Positions 46,501-58,100 of a stretch of DNA of 64,000 nt are shown here, piece after piece (position 1 is the first letter of the stretch; the number at the start of each line of letters is the position of its first letter). The translations under genes and the position numbers were made by a program. Origin of the DNA: Membranipora membranacea (lineage: Eukaryota; Bryozoa; Gymnolaemata; Cheilostomatida; Membraniporidae); NCBI GenBank assembly GCA_914767715.1, contig OU612070.1:17379501-17443500 (forward strand), written 5' to 3'. The notes beneath the pieces were generated by a model. That model saw only the letters and a program-made list of their open reading frames with translations, ran no database searches and was not told where the DNA came from.

Positions 46501-47362
46501 AAATGAAAATTAATTTCTTATAATTTTTCTCTACATTTGTGTAAGCTGGGTGGCATCATTGTAGAGCCTGTGATCGCAGCAGATGAAATAAAAATCAGAG
46601 TTCAATCTAAGTAAAGAATATATTGACATAGAACAATCCGATTCAAAACTGAGGTCTTTCAGGGTTCAAAAATTGCTTTTTAAATTTGTTGGTAATGTAT
46701 ATCCATTCATGCGGAGTCGCCAAGTAAGCAATATGGGTTGTTTGAGACTTTGAATTTTGCCATAAAAGTACTCTAGCTCACAAACAATACTCTCTAAATT
46801 ATCATGCCAGCTTGCAATGTTTATTAATCCCCGAATTCAATTCACTGTTATTACTGTATGACTAGTTTCATCCTCCATACCACATGCTCTCATACGTCCA
46901 AATAATTAGTTGCATTAGACAGTAGACATTTATTATCACTTATTAGACCCTTTTTGTTCTGGTTATAATGATAATGTAGTTAAAGAGCTCTAACTCCGGT
47001 GGTTCAGTGGCATTACATTATCATGTAATGTAATGCCAATGAACCACCGGAGTTAGAGCTCTTTAACTAACGATAATGTTGTTACAGGTGTCTGGTTTGT
47101 ACACTGCCATAATGAGGTACACGCCTCACGAGGTATGAATGTTATACTTCAGATCGGGGAGTCTGAGGAATGGCCGTTATTAGACAATCTACCTAAATGT
47201 GGGTCGTACCATTACGCTGATTCTGTCCCTAAGGTCAAGGACAGGAAGAACTCCTCCAATAACATCTTGATATACTTTTTTTCATCCTCTGTGCCTTCTT
47301 TATGTTCTACTTGTTATTATTATTTATTATTACACATATATTTTATTGATGTTTCTATATAA
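40503..47362 (+). CDS. Multicopper oxidase (animal laccase-like), secreted or surface-anchored
   Basis: Complete 12-exon, 709-residue model. Exons: 40503-40608, 40965-41179, 41809-41975, 42527-42683, 43130-43229, 43476-43574, 43993-44342, 44850-44985, 45149-45315, 45599-45805, 46276-46426, 47088-47362. All junctions keep phase. The first about 20 residues form a signal peptide. A Cys-rich segment (about 36-85) precedes the first cupredoxin domain. The four copper motifs are present: HWHG (131-134), HWYHSH (172-177), HAVHLHG (552-558) and HCHNEVH (624-630), with M635 as likely axial ligand of the type 1 copper, so the enzyme should be active. The family oxidises phenols, catechols or metal ions with reduction of O2 to water. 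The last about 30 residues are strongly hydrophobic, suggesting a GPI or membrane anchor. Exon 6 ends in a weak donor, GTTGGC. The physiological substrate is unknown. Invertebrate relatives act in cuticle, pigment, immunity or iron handling. AATAAA at about 47,469 fits the polyadenylation signal. Confidence 0.95.
40690..40938 (+). mobile_element. Non-autonomous DNA element with CAGGGGGG termini (oxidase intron 1)
   Basis: It starts CAGGGGGGGTCTTTGAATT and ends AATTGGAAGACCCCCCTG, giving terminal inverted repeats of about 18 bp with small differences. The interior has many GAGCGAT/ATCGCTC words that allow internal folding. About 249 bp with no coding sequence. A diverged reverse copy sits in aminopeptidase intron 12. 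No clear target duplication was found. Confidence 0.75.
44544..44674. mobile_element. 131-bp near-perfect foldback MITE with flanking duplication (oxidase intron 7)
   Basis: The arms AGTTTAAGTGCTCAAACG… and …CGTTTGAGCACTTAAACT pair along almost the whole element around a very short loop. Both sides carry ACCCTCTTGTT (44,533-44,543 and 44,675-44,685), a target duplication of 9 to 11 bp depending on where the ends are set. Nine bp would suit a Mutator-like element. Sequences resembling its arm (GCTGGTAGAAGCATTTCATT) occur near 4,030 and 15,610. Confidence 0.85.
46977..47069. mobile_element. 93-bp foldback MITE next to the last splice acceptor of the oxidase gene
   Basis: Arms TAGTTAAAGAGCTCTAACTC and GAGTTAGAGCTCTTTAACTA flank a small loop. 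The flanking 9-mers ATGATAATG and ACGATAATG differ at one base and look like a target duplication. The right end is only 18 bp from the start of exon 12, so the element forms most of the branch-point region of intron 11. Ends beginning TAGTT resemble the element in intron 7. Confidence 0.85.
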
Positions 47363-48588
47363 CAATGTTATAAACAAGAGAGAATAACTACCTATTGATC
47401 TCATAAACAAACAAAAACACGATATTTACTATGAAAAAAATATACATATATGTATATGCAAAACAAAAAATAAATACAAAATAGTATATATCATGATTAA
47501 ATTAAAGTGGAAAAGGCAGCTGTTTATGGAGAAATCAGCAGTTTGGCTTGCAATGACTAGGGATACTTATTTTGAGTTTTGTTCTTCTCTGGCATTTCAG
47601 TTTTCTTGGCGCAGTTTTTGAATTGTTATATTGTTGTCATGTCGGCTCATACCACTGGCTTTGTAAAAATTGTTTAAAAGTTTGACACTCCATAAATAAA
47701 TAATAATAATTTTCTCTTGTTTTTCAACTACAATATGAATCTCACTTGATCTTAGGATCCAAAATAGCCACAGCTAATCGTATGACGTCATAAATTTTGA
47801 TGTGACATGATAATGAGATTATAAACAGGATGTAATTAATCTTGAGGCAATATATATAGCCTATTATTTTCATATTCAATTATAAAGTAACCATCGGAAC
47901 TTTGTGTTTGCTGGCAAATATGCACACCATAACATGACCGCTTTTAGATCTATCTGTTACATTCTGCCAAACAACGCTTAGTGTTGCACACAGGGTTTCG
48001 GATTTTTGAAGCATATAACAATCATATAAAGAGCGTTTATTCCAATAGCGTAATGGATGCCTAGCTATGAAAAGTGAATAACATAAAATAACATACAGTA
48101 ACATACAATAACATGAAAAAAAAACATAAAATAACATATAATAACATGAAAAACATGGTATATAGCATTACAAATACACAAACAAAAGTAATTGTAGCTT
48201 ATATAATACCCTCAGTACCAATAAAACAGTAATGCACCACCTTCAGTAGTTGATTTTAATATCCTGATATCCCTCTCCACAAAAAAAATCAATAATCATT
48301 TCTACCAGTTAAAAGGAACAATAAGAACTAACTATGAGTCACATTACAAGTTTAGAGGACCTTTTCTCAACTCCATAAGGTAGCAGAGAGAGCATTCATA
48401 TATAAGTAATAATCAGTAACGTTATTACGACAGTTCAAAGTCCAAAAAAACGTATTTTATAGTATTGAAAAAATTAAAAAGGGCATAAAATGATTAAAAA
48501 GAAATATCAACACATAAGGTCTACTGCGCTATGACAAAACCATATATAAAAATTAAATATTTGTGTCCGATTTGTTGTGATGAATATT
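47363..48588. other. Intergenic space between two converging genes
   Basis: AT-rich, with likely 3' ends of both neighbours: AATAAA near 47,469 on the plus strand for the oxidase, and its complement TTTATT near 48,029 for the minus-strand gene. No other content was recognised. Confidence 0.6.
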
Positions 48589-51500
48589 TTACAGTTCAGA
48601 TGATAGAGCAGTTGTAGAGGTGCATGCCATTTGAAGGTATTCTTGCAGAGATAGTGCTATGTAGTTCATTGTATCATCCGCAGGTAAGCATCTACTATCA
48701 GAAGAGGCTATACATCTCTGTAACCCATCATTGATCCTGGCTAGTCTGTCCGAGAAAAATACCATAAACAAAGTTTAACAGCTCAATGGTATGCAACATT
48801 AATCCTACTAGATGGTCTTCCATATACATTGTATGTCACAACCAGTTAAATCGGCCACCTTTTTTAAGGCGTTTTAACGCAATTAATCCGCAATTAATCC
48901 GAGTATTGATAACCTGATTGTTATACATTTTATCATGTAAACAATGACACAGCGGTGTGACACCATCAAACTGTTCTTATTAAAAGTTGGATATGCAAAT
49001 TGTTCGCAAAATGTAGAGTTTATGGAAACAATGCTGATTTGCTGTCATGACAGCACATTTACTATTACCGCTATCCTGTATACCATAAATAGTATTCTAA
49101 CGACATCAGGTCAGGGTTTTGGTGTTTTGATTCCTGATACACAATTTTTAATTCGCACATCCTAGTACCTTTTCTTGTCACAAGCCTCTTTCCTATCATA
49201 AGACACATTAGTGTATCTGTGAACGCATGACAGTATGACTCGAGCACATGTACCGACAAGTCGGCGGTCACATGATGTCATCCTGGTCAGTAGCTTCTGT
49301 TCTAGCCAGTAGATCAGAGCGGGAGAGTCAGACTGGCATTCTAACTCTTGAAGAAGATTATCCTTGCATAACTGATTCTCATTTGATCTGTAAATAATTG
49401 TGATCAGAATTTAATTGGAAACTGACCAATTTTGCTTCATCATTGATGATATGCAATAAAAGCAATCTCTCTCGAACTGATCGCATAAAGGTACCATTTT
49501 CCCCACCTCTTATTAAACTATGTGTACTACTTGGTAACCATTTGTATATTTAAAGTAATTGATGTATATCACTTCGCGGTATCTGCATTAAAAGCAAGTA
49601 CTGTGCCACGTCGCGTTTAATATAACTCCATACTCTGTGTAAAAGAGGTAAGTTAAGACACCAATGGTCCTGAAAATTAGAGATCAGCATTGATCTCTGC
49701 CCTTTAAATTTTCAAATATTCCGAATTGCGTATCTAGGTTACCTCATAAGATGTTATGGGAGTTGTCTTAGCTTATTTCATGTACAAATAACTCCCATAG
49801 ATACATAAATCGAAATGCAATGTGTGTTGATCAGAAATCTCCTTGAAAAAAAAAGCGATATTACTACAAGAAGTTTTTCCTCAGTATTGTAATGACTGAA
49901 CCGACAACCCTTATCAGTCCTGTCTAAGTTAAATGTTTCATTTACCTGTCACAACCTGACTTAGTTTGCCTCTGTTGCCCTACGCTATTCTTGACATCAC
50001 AGATCAGAAGTTGAGCAGCAGGGCATGCTGCGAAAAAATACAAAATAAACGCATGATAATATCAAAACGATTATTAGGCATTAGGCGAGTTAGACATCAC
50101 GAGGGATGTCAGAAAAGTTCTAACTGAGGCTGGATGTAGTAGCTTAAAGGAGATTTATTTTGATAGTTATTTTTTTACCCCCAACAGCAGAACGAAAATT
50201 TTTTTTTCAACAGCCATAAATCCCTTTGTTTGAGATATTCTGGTCATTTCGCACTGTTGCGCAAATTAACCAACTTCTCGATTTAGCTTTGCCCCTATTT
50301 TAGTCCCGAGACACATAAAGATGCTCAGCCCACCATCATCAAGGGTAGTGACAGGGATCCAAACCTAACAAACCCAAACCACAATCCCGTCTCGTTACCC
50401 ACTAACAGGTCTTAAATTAAACTTTTTTGATTAAATCACCACCATTGCTTTATGAGGCTGAAAAAGGAGCACATTATCATCAAGGAAAAACTAAAAATAT
50501 ACGAGTGGTAGAACACGCATATATACTACTCTTGTTCATGGTCACCTAGTCTAATCAGTTTCAGACTTTTTTGTTTAAATAGGATTACACTGTGATTTGT
50601 AAAAAAAAACTGTGTGTTGTAAAAAAAACTAAAAGATTGTGCTATGGACAGTGTAAAAAGGGTCAATAACAACTTTTGAAATAATCCTGGCTTTAAAAAG
50701 ATTAGCGGGTGGGGGGGAGAAGAGCACAATTCTATTCTTTTCTACTGATGCAATCAGTGAGAGGGATGAGTGAATCACTGCTGACGCTGACCTGAATCAC
50801 AGAACTTCATGTGATATTCTCTTATCTCTCTTGTAATAAGGCGAGATCTGGAGGCCGTCAGCATCATGTTACCATCCCCTGATGAAGCACATTTTATCAT
50901 CTCATCAAACAAGCTAAAAATAGATATTGATAAAATAAATAGTCTGTAAACTGGCAAGTCACGCAGACCTTAAATGTTCCTCATTTCCTTTTGTATTCAT
51001 AGCCATATTGCTACATTTATATCAATATAAAAATCTCTATACATTTCTTTTTTAATTATGGATAGCTTAGTGCAAAACCACTTAACAATTACAATTTTAG
51101 CTAGGTGGTATCAAAATAAATTAGTTACAACATAAACCCACAACCTTAATAGACAAATGACTTTAAAATAGACAACAAGTAAGGACTAACACCTCCGTAG
51201 CGTGCACCAGGGAGCCTGCACCACCCTGCGTGCACACAAGGCATTTTTAAGCTTCATTATCATGCTTTCCCCACGAACATGTCTCATCATGTGGCTCACT
51301 GGTGGGCACTGTGAAGAGGCTAAATCTGCTGTACTGACTAGTAGCTGCAATTGTTAAAAAAGACCATGTATTCATAATTTCAAATGTGAAAGAAGTTTGA
51401 TCTAAAAACATTTCCGAAGTGTGCATATACACTGGTTCAGAGCTGATATATCAATAGAGCTTCCACACATAGATGCGGTCTAGGCGTGCCCGATGTGAAG

Positions 51501-54072
51501 ACCAGTGGTGGAAATGGGCCTATACGGTGTATAGGAAGTTCACATCAATGCCTATACACCTTCAATAAGTGTATAGGCACTTATAACCTATCACTGCTGT
51601 GCACTTTGTATGCTTGGATAAGTTTGTTTATGTTGTATTGTAGGGTTTGTTTACTTTTACTTTACTGTTTGCTTGAGCCCTAAGTCTCAATGCCATAGGC
51701 AGCACTATTTACTAAACATGCTCTTAGATTTAGGCTCAAAAAGTCAAAAAGATACACCAGAAACACTGTAATTAGGGCACAAATATCAAAAAAATTCGCC
51801 CGCACCCCCGTCACCTGGAGGGTGCTGCGCCCCTCCCGGACCCACCCCGCAGCTGATCTCTATGTTTGGTGTATAGGTACTTATTTTTTTTCCATTTCCA
51901 CCACTGGTGAGGACCTAAAAAATATCACTGCTCATAAACTAATGCCAAAATCAGATTCGCTTTGTTGGTCTTGTGTAATGGGTTCGTCGAAATTATTCAC
52001 AGCCTTTCGAATAGCGATACAACAGCTCTTTTTATTTTCCCCATTATGTTATAATCATATAATTATAGAGAGATTTTTCTATAAGTCTATGGTTATAATT
52101 GACTCATACTGTCTTGCTGGTAAGAAAAGCCTGCTTCAAAACTAAAGAAAAGTCGTCTTCACTCACCAAAATGAAGCTGTTTTAGGAAACTAAAAGGTTT
52201 TGACGGGCCTGGAAATTTCCCCCTTTGACCGCACGCTTCAATTTCCCATTCCAAGATGCAGGCTTATTGTAACTAAAATGACCATAGAGAACAAATAGAT
52301 TAGATAGATTTTTTTTTTACTCAACTAGCAGACTGATGTTTGCTGTGGTCAGCAGTAACCATGTGAAATTTGTCAGAAAATAATCAAAGTTGACTGATAT
52401 ACCTTGTTTACCATTTAAAGCTTACAAAGGCCTTTCTACTGGACAAGCAAAGAAAAACACAAAAGAAACAAAAATAATTTCTTTTGCTTCTCGAGAATAT
52501 TCCCCTGTTCACAAGTCTTCAAAACGCCGCTGCCAACATGGACACCATTGAAGATTAATACTATGATTATTAGAAAAAGACAATGCGTTATATTTTAGAT
52601 TGGGAAAAAAGAAGGAGAATATAAGCTCCATGATGACCTTGAGCTTACGACCTTTAGAATTCCAGGGTGGCTGTGGGAACATTTCCGAGAATAAAAGAGA
52701 ACAATGGGTAACTAAACTTAATAAATGATGGTTTACGTAGCTTTACGAATTTAGGACACATAAGGGATCTACGATGATATTATATAGAAAATAAAATTGG
52801 TCAGCTAAGACGTAATACAATTTTTCATGGGGATATATATACTTTTATTGTCAGCAACAATTCATTTTTACAAATGTTTTTCATGATGTGACATAAATGG
52901 GATGATAAATTCCATTTCCCTTCAATTTACTTCATCATAAACCCTGCCCAATTGCACTTCCCGGGAATTATTTAGGGACATGATAGCTATTTACACAGAA
53001 GGGGCAGTAAACAATTTAAAAAAAAAACTGACTAGAAAGGAAGTCATATTTTTTGATATTGGACTATAAATAATCAGTGGCATGTTCAGACTTGATTTCC
53101 TGTTTAGATTATATTGTCTCCTCCGTTTTAATGTTTTTCATGGTTGGGCTTGCTCTAAAACCACGTCTAGCCCAAAAAAACATCAGAGAAATACAGAATG
53201 CATTACTGTTACCTGCAAACCTGATGACCGTACTCAGCGGGGCTTTCCATGTCATTAATGGCATGTTGACCTCGAGTTACTGCATAGTAGCACTCTTCAA
53301 GCTCCCTCTGTAGTCTGAGTTGGAAGCTGTGCAGGTTAAAAACAGACTGAGACCTTCCAGTAGAAGTTGGAACAGCGTGTAGCTTTTCCAAGCTTGTTGC
53401 TCCGGCAGCATATCTGATATCCATAGCTCGCCACTGCTGTTTAACAAGGCTATGGCGTGTCCCTTCCCATACAGGGAAAACCTTCTGGACAGCCGGAATC
53501 CACTCAACTGATGCCGCTGCAGCTTCACGCTGACGATCCAGCAATGCTTTTGAAGTACTACCTCCAGAGCTAGAGCGATTGCTTACAATAGTTGGCTCAG
53601 ATTTGGATTCCAGATATGCCCTTGATGAAAAGTTTTCTTCATCATGGTGCCGATCCTTCTCCGCTATTAATCGCCTGTTTTCTTGGCTAGTATACAACTT
53701 TTGTATAGCATCTTTCTGTGGTCTATGGTTGTTTACAACCAGGATGGAGCGAATTGACGTACAGTCACTCGAGCTAGCTAAAACTGCAATATAACAAGTG
53801 CAATAATTTTTTTCGCACATTGCGTGTCACTTAGGATAGGAGGTGGTCTTCATTACTCATAAAGTGAAGAAAACGTGCTGTGGATGGACCGTTTCAGCAA
53901 GCAGCCATCAACTAATCTCAAAAGCACTGGGTCTGTAAATATCAGCAATCTTCTGTCAACAAACCCACCCAAAAACTCGTAACCAAAATTGTCAGTCAAA
54001 GTTGTTTTTCTAAAATGAGAAAATAGAAACTAACTTACCATGAATAAGAAGAAATAGCACATATCTGTTCAT
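48589..54072 (-). CDS. Unrecognised secreted cysteine-rich protein, about 394 residues
   Basis: I do not recognise this family. Exons on the minus strand: 54199-54039 (coding from 54072), 53783-53213, 50913-50792, 50027-49946, 49387-49169, 48745-48589. Every junction preserves phase and all donors are GT, which strongly supports the model. The start MNRYVLFLLIHVLASS is a signal peptide split by intron 1. An upstream in-frame Met would add 12 basic residues. The N-terminal third (about 20-110) is polar and charged, low in Cys. The remainder has about 15 cysteines, many in the pattern C-x(2-3)-aliphatic…C within predicted helices (for example LCKDNLLQELECQ, CDRRLVGTCARVILSC), suggesting repeated disulfide-linked helical modules. 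There is no membrane segment after the signal. It lies downstream of the kinase gene on the same strand and converges with the oxidase gene. Function unknown. Confidence 0.8.
51503..51906. mobile_element. 404-bp hAT-type MITE with 8-bp target duplication
   Basis: Terminal inverted repeats CAGTGGTGGAAATGG and CCATTTCCACCACTG are flanked by GTGAAGAC on the left (51,495-51,502) and GTGAGGAC on the right (51,907-51,914), an 8-bp duplication with one later change. Subterminal GTGTATAGG words recur inside. It lies in intron 2 of the cysteine-rich gene. No transposase. Confidence 0.88.
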
Positions 54073-54199
54073 TTTCTGCAGCCTTGTATTTTCTCGAACT
54101 TGCTTCATTAAAAATGATTCGTGTTGTGCTGATTGTTTTTTGAGCCAGTTGTCCTCATAAACTACACTAATTAATCGTCTGTCTGGATTAATGATATCC

Positions 54200-55103
54200 C
54201 TGTTAGAAAACAACAGCAGTTGCTAAATTCACTTGAGAAGCTTGGCATTTCTAGGTTGCTATCGTCTTGATCTTTGTACTGTGATTATATTTATTTTTGA
54301 TCTTCCTGACTATTGGGATTCAAGCGTCCAAAAGTCTTCAACAATTAATACCGTGATATGGTCATATTACATGTATGGCTAGATGAGATTTCTTTTTGTC
54401 TAATTGTTGTGTTCTAATTTATGATGCTCAGGTGTCCGGCTCTAATTTGACGATGACACATACCAATATGCTACTGAAAAGAATGCCATCTTCGTTAATT
54501 TATAAATCTTGTATCATTGTTTTAAAATATGATATATTAAAAATGTACATGAATGTAGTGGTTTGCTTTCAGCAACAAGTGACATAGCTCATATATACAG
54601 CCTGGCCTGTAGAATATGAGCACAGGACACCAAAACACTTGTCACGCAAAACATCAGTAATCAACACATGATTTAAGATGTCGTTGTAGAGAGCAACACG
54701 TTTTGAATTGACTAAAGGACCAACAAATAATAAATAAATAGTATATGAGATTGCCCTTGCACAGTTCTTTTGATATGTTACATATACTTGTAAAAAATGT
54801 TTGCTTTTTCATAAATGTTATAAGAAAGAATAAAATCGTTTTTTATGTACAGGATTTGGGAAAAAATGAGAAATGATTTATCAGTGAGGTAGACAAGGCA
54901 TATCATCTTTTTGCTCCCGGAGCAGCAAGAAAAAAACTATATGTCCCCATTAGATAAAAAAAACACCAAGAAAGTGGTCTTTGTAACACATAAGGACGGT
55001 AGACTGGTTTTACAAGGCATCGATATTCTTTTCTTCTACTATCTGAAGCGGAAGGTTATCAATCCACGCGCTCTTGAGACTCTTGCACTTTGCACAGCGC
55101 ACT
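54200..55103. other. Spacer between the kinase gene and the cysteine-rich gene
   Basis: About 0.9 kb holding the 3' untranslated region of the kinase and the promoter or 5' untranslated part of the cysteine-rich gene, both on the minus strand. The acceptor CTAACAG at 54,200 implies at least one more 5' exon, which I cannot locate. Confidence 0.5.
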
Positions 55104-58100
55104 TCAAGCCCTGGCCTTTAGGATTGCTTCTAAGATCTCGATAATGTTATTTACACCAGTAAGATATCCGTCCTCATGATTTCCTCTCTCCCAGCAATGT
55201 GTGTGAGTGATCTCCTGACCGTCGGGTAGAGCGGTCGCCTTACCAAAGTCAATCATCCAAACTGATGCCTGCGTTCTGTCGTGTACGAACAACAAAGAGC
55301 TGCCGATTATCTAAAACAAGATTAAAAAGTTATCAGACAATGATGGAGTGAGCGCTTTTGATCTCCAACCCGGAAATGTCTTTTTCTGTGTACTGCAGAG
55401 TTTAATGAGCAAAATTTTGACAGTCAAAGATTCAAAGTACTATGATTCAATCTTGGTAGGTGGCCAAAACCGCGATTTCCGCTGAAACTCTTTGTTCACT
55501 CTTTGGCCAATATCCAAGTAGAAACTTGAGCCGCCACAGAATTTTAAGAAAGACGTTGTACAAGTGACTAATAAACTCTTTCAGATCAAAGTACATTAAG
55601 GCATCCCTGATTAAGGTCATGTGGTTTAGCTAAGTGACTCATAGAAATAAAACTGTCCAATGAGCCAAGCTAGTGTCAGATTTTCATGAGATAAGTAATT
55701 TAAATAAGCCACTTATCACATCCATGGTGATAAGATTTAAGTACAATAGCCTTTTCCACACATCAATCAAACGGGTAAACCAGTTGAGAAGTTTCATTCT
55801 TACCTCATGCGTAGAGAAGAACTGACTCTGACAGACTGTTTCCCTCAGTGATTTTAGTCGTTCTATATACTGAGCTATGATGTTGTCTTGTAATTCACAG
55901 AACTGCTGGAAAGAGTTCTTTATTGATTCTTTATCTTTACAGTTTTTAAAGTCGACAAAAGCTTTTCCTTCAGAGTTCTAAAATTAGAAGAAATCATGAC
56001 GTGAGCTGAGGGTTTATTTATAATATAATTGCATTTTCCCTGATGCAAACAATGTGTAAGATTCTATCTAATATAGGTTACAATAATCGATGGATTGCAC
56101 AGAATGATCCATTATTTATGGATAAGCCAGGAGTCGGTAATGCTCTCGAGGCAAAAATAATATGCAGCTGGGCATTAATGTGGCATTTTGAGGATAAAAT
56201 TTTAACAGTGCCAGGGGCTTTAATAACTATCGTTGACAAGGACAAAGCAAGATGACAATAAGGAAAAAAATTTAATGTTATGGCAAATTAGATGAAAAAG
56301 ATTATGTATAATGATTTCCTCAACACCAAACTGCTTACAAAACACAGTAAGACACTTTCAACATTGGCAGTGAAAACAGGTAGGGTGGGAGTATATCCCA
56401 CCCTCCATGGTGAAAATGACACTAAAAGTTAATGATATTACCCCATTTCTACATGCATAAGCTACACTGACTTGGCAAATTAACTATGTGTGTGCAATGA
56501 CAATGTAGGTGGGGCCAGGCTAATTTTAAATTGAACTAAGCATTACTGCTTACTTGAAAATAGCAAAACACCAGGAAAGGAACAAACTCATACAACTTTA
56601 ATAAGCCCAGTTTAATACAATTAAAATTGTATTAGTACACCCGGATTAAAATTAATAAACCCGGATTAAGTTAACTTTGGGAATAGGACCTTGGAACAGG
56701 CAAGAAAATTGAAGGCTATGACGTCAAACCAACACCAAATATAAATTTAATATAATATGATAGTTTTGACCATAATTTTCATTAGTTTTGATAATTTTCA
56801 TACCGTTACCATTGCTGCGCTTTTGTACGCTCCACAACAAATCAAATAGTTTGTGAAGTTACAACTGCCTAACATCTAGTGGGCATTCTGTATCAATGTC
56901 GTTATGGGGGTCAACTTCAACCACACAACTAAAAGATCTGTACACCTGGCCAACCTTAACATAATTTACAACAGAGATTCCAACAGCCAAGTTGTAGTTT
57001 AAGATGGCACACTACGATCAGAACCAAAAGGAATGTACAAAAGCCGAGAAATACACGAGATTAAAAATACACAAAACAACTGGTCTCACCTTGATGCCTT
57101 CTATACGAAAGCCGAGTGTTTCTGATGAGCTAATTCGCTCCCTCCATTGCATATATCGAGGTTTTGTGACTGCGCCTGCGTTGTGTTCTTCTTCTGTTGG
57201 CTCACTAGGGTCAACTTTTATCATCTTTTGGTACATATCCTAAAAAGTAACAACCTCTTTATAATACGCGGACTCAAATATTTTGATATGGATTTCAAGG
57301 AATGAGAATTTAAATCTTTGGTTCAACAATGAATGAATGCTCTTACAACGCCAAACCGAATTTTAAGGGTGGCAGTCTACGAAGTAGTACATCATCACAA
57401 CAAGAATGCAAGAGTAACAGCCAATCGCCATTCGACAGATGTAACGAGTAATAGCCATAAGGAAACATAATGTAAGGAAATCCAGCTCCTTTTTTTCTAG
57501 GTAGAGAATCAATCAAATTAAACAGCCCCGACCAAGCACTCGGGCAGTTGACATCTGAGGACTAATGACAGTTTATTGACAACAATTTCCATTGCGCAAG
57601 GCTGAACTAAAGAGGTTCCCAACATTTGACAGAGAGGGAAGGTCACAATGCCAGGTTTGGTTTTGTCTTCTAGAGCACATTATTCTATGCCTCATACAAG
57701 CAGGGTGGATGGGATATCCCATCGTCCCTCATACAAGCAATCAAAACAAATTAAAGAACTCATACCTTTCTTGGTTCTGGTTTCTTTTCCAACTTGATGA
57801 GCTCTTCTTCTAAGTACGTTCTGGTTCCCATTTTACAGTCCATAATACATGGCTCAGTAAACCCTTGCAGTAAGTCTTGCATCTCGATATATTCTGTGAA
57901 ATTGTATGGTCAAGGAAAAACACGCTGATGGTGATGGGGCAATAGGATAACCTGTCTAAGGGTGGTGAAATCTGGTACAACGGCCCATTATTTGGTTTGA
58001 TTGTGTCTACAATGGCGGGTTACCATGTAGGCCGGTTGTGGAACAAAGATACAAATAACTCACTCCATGATGCAACCAAAGGAAATCCAGTTAAGAAGAT

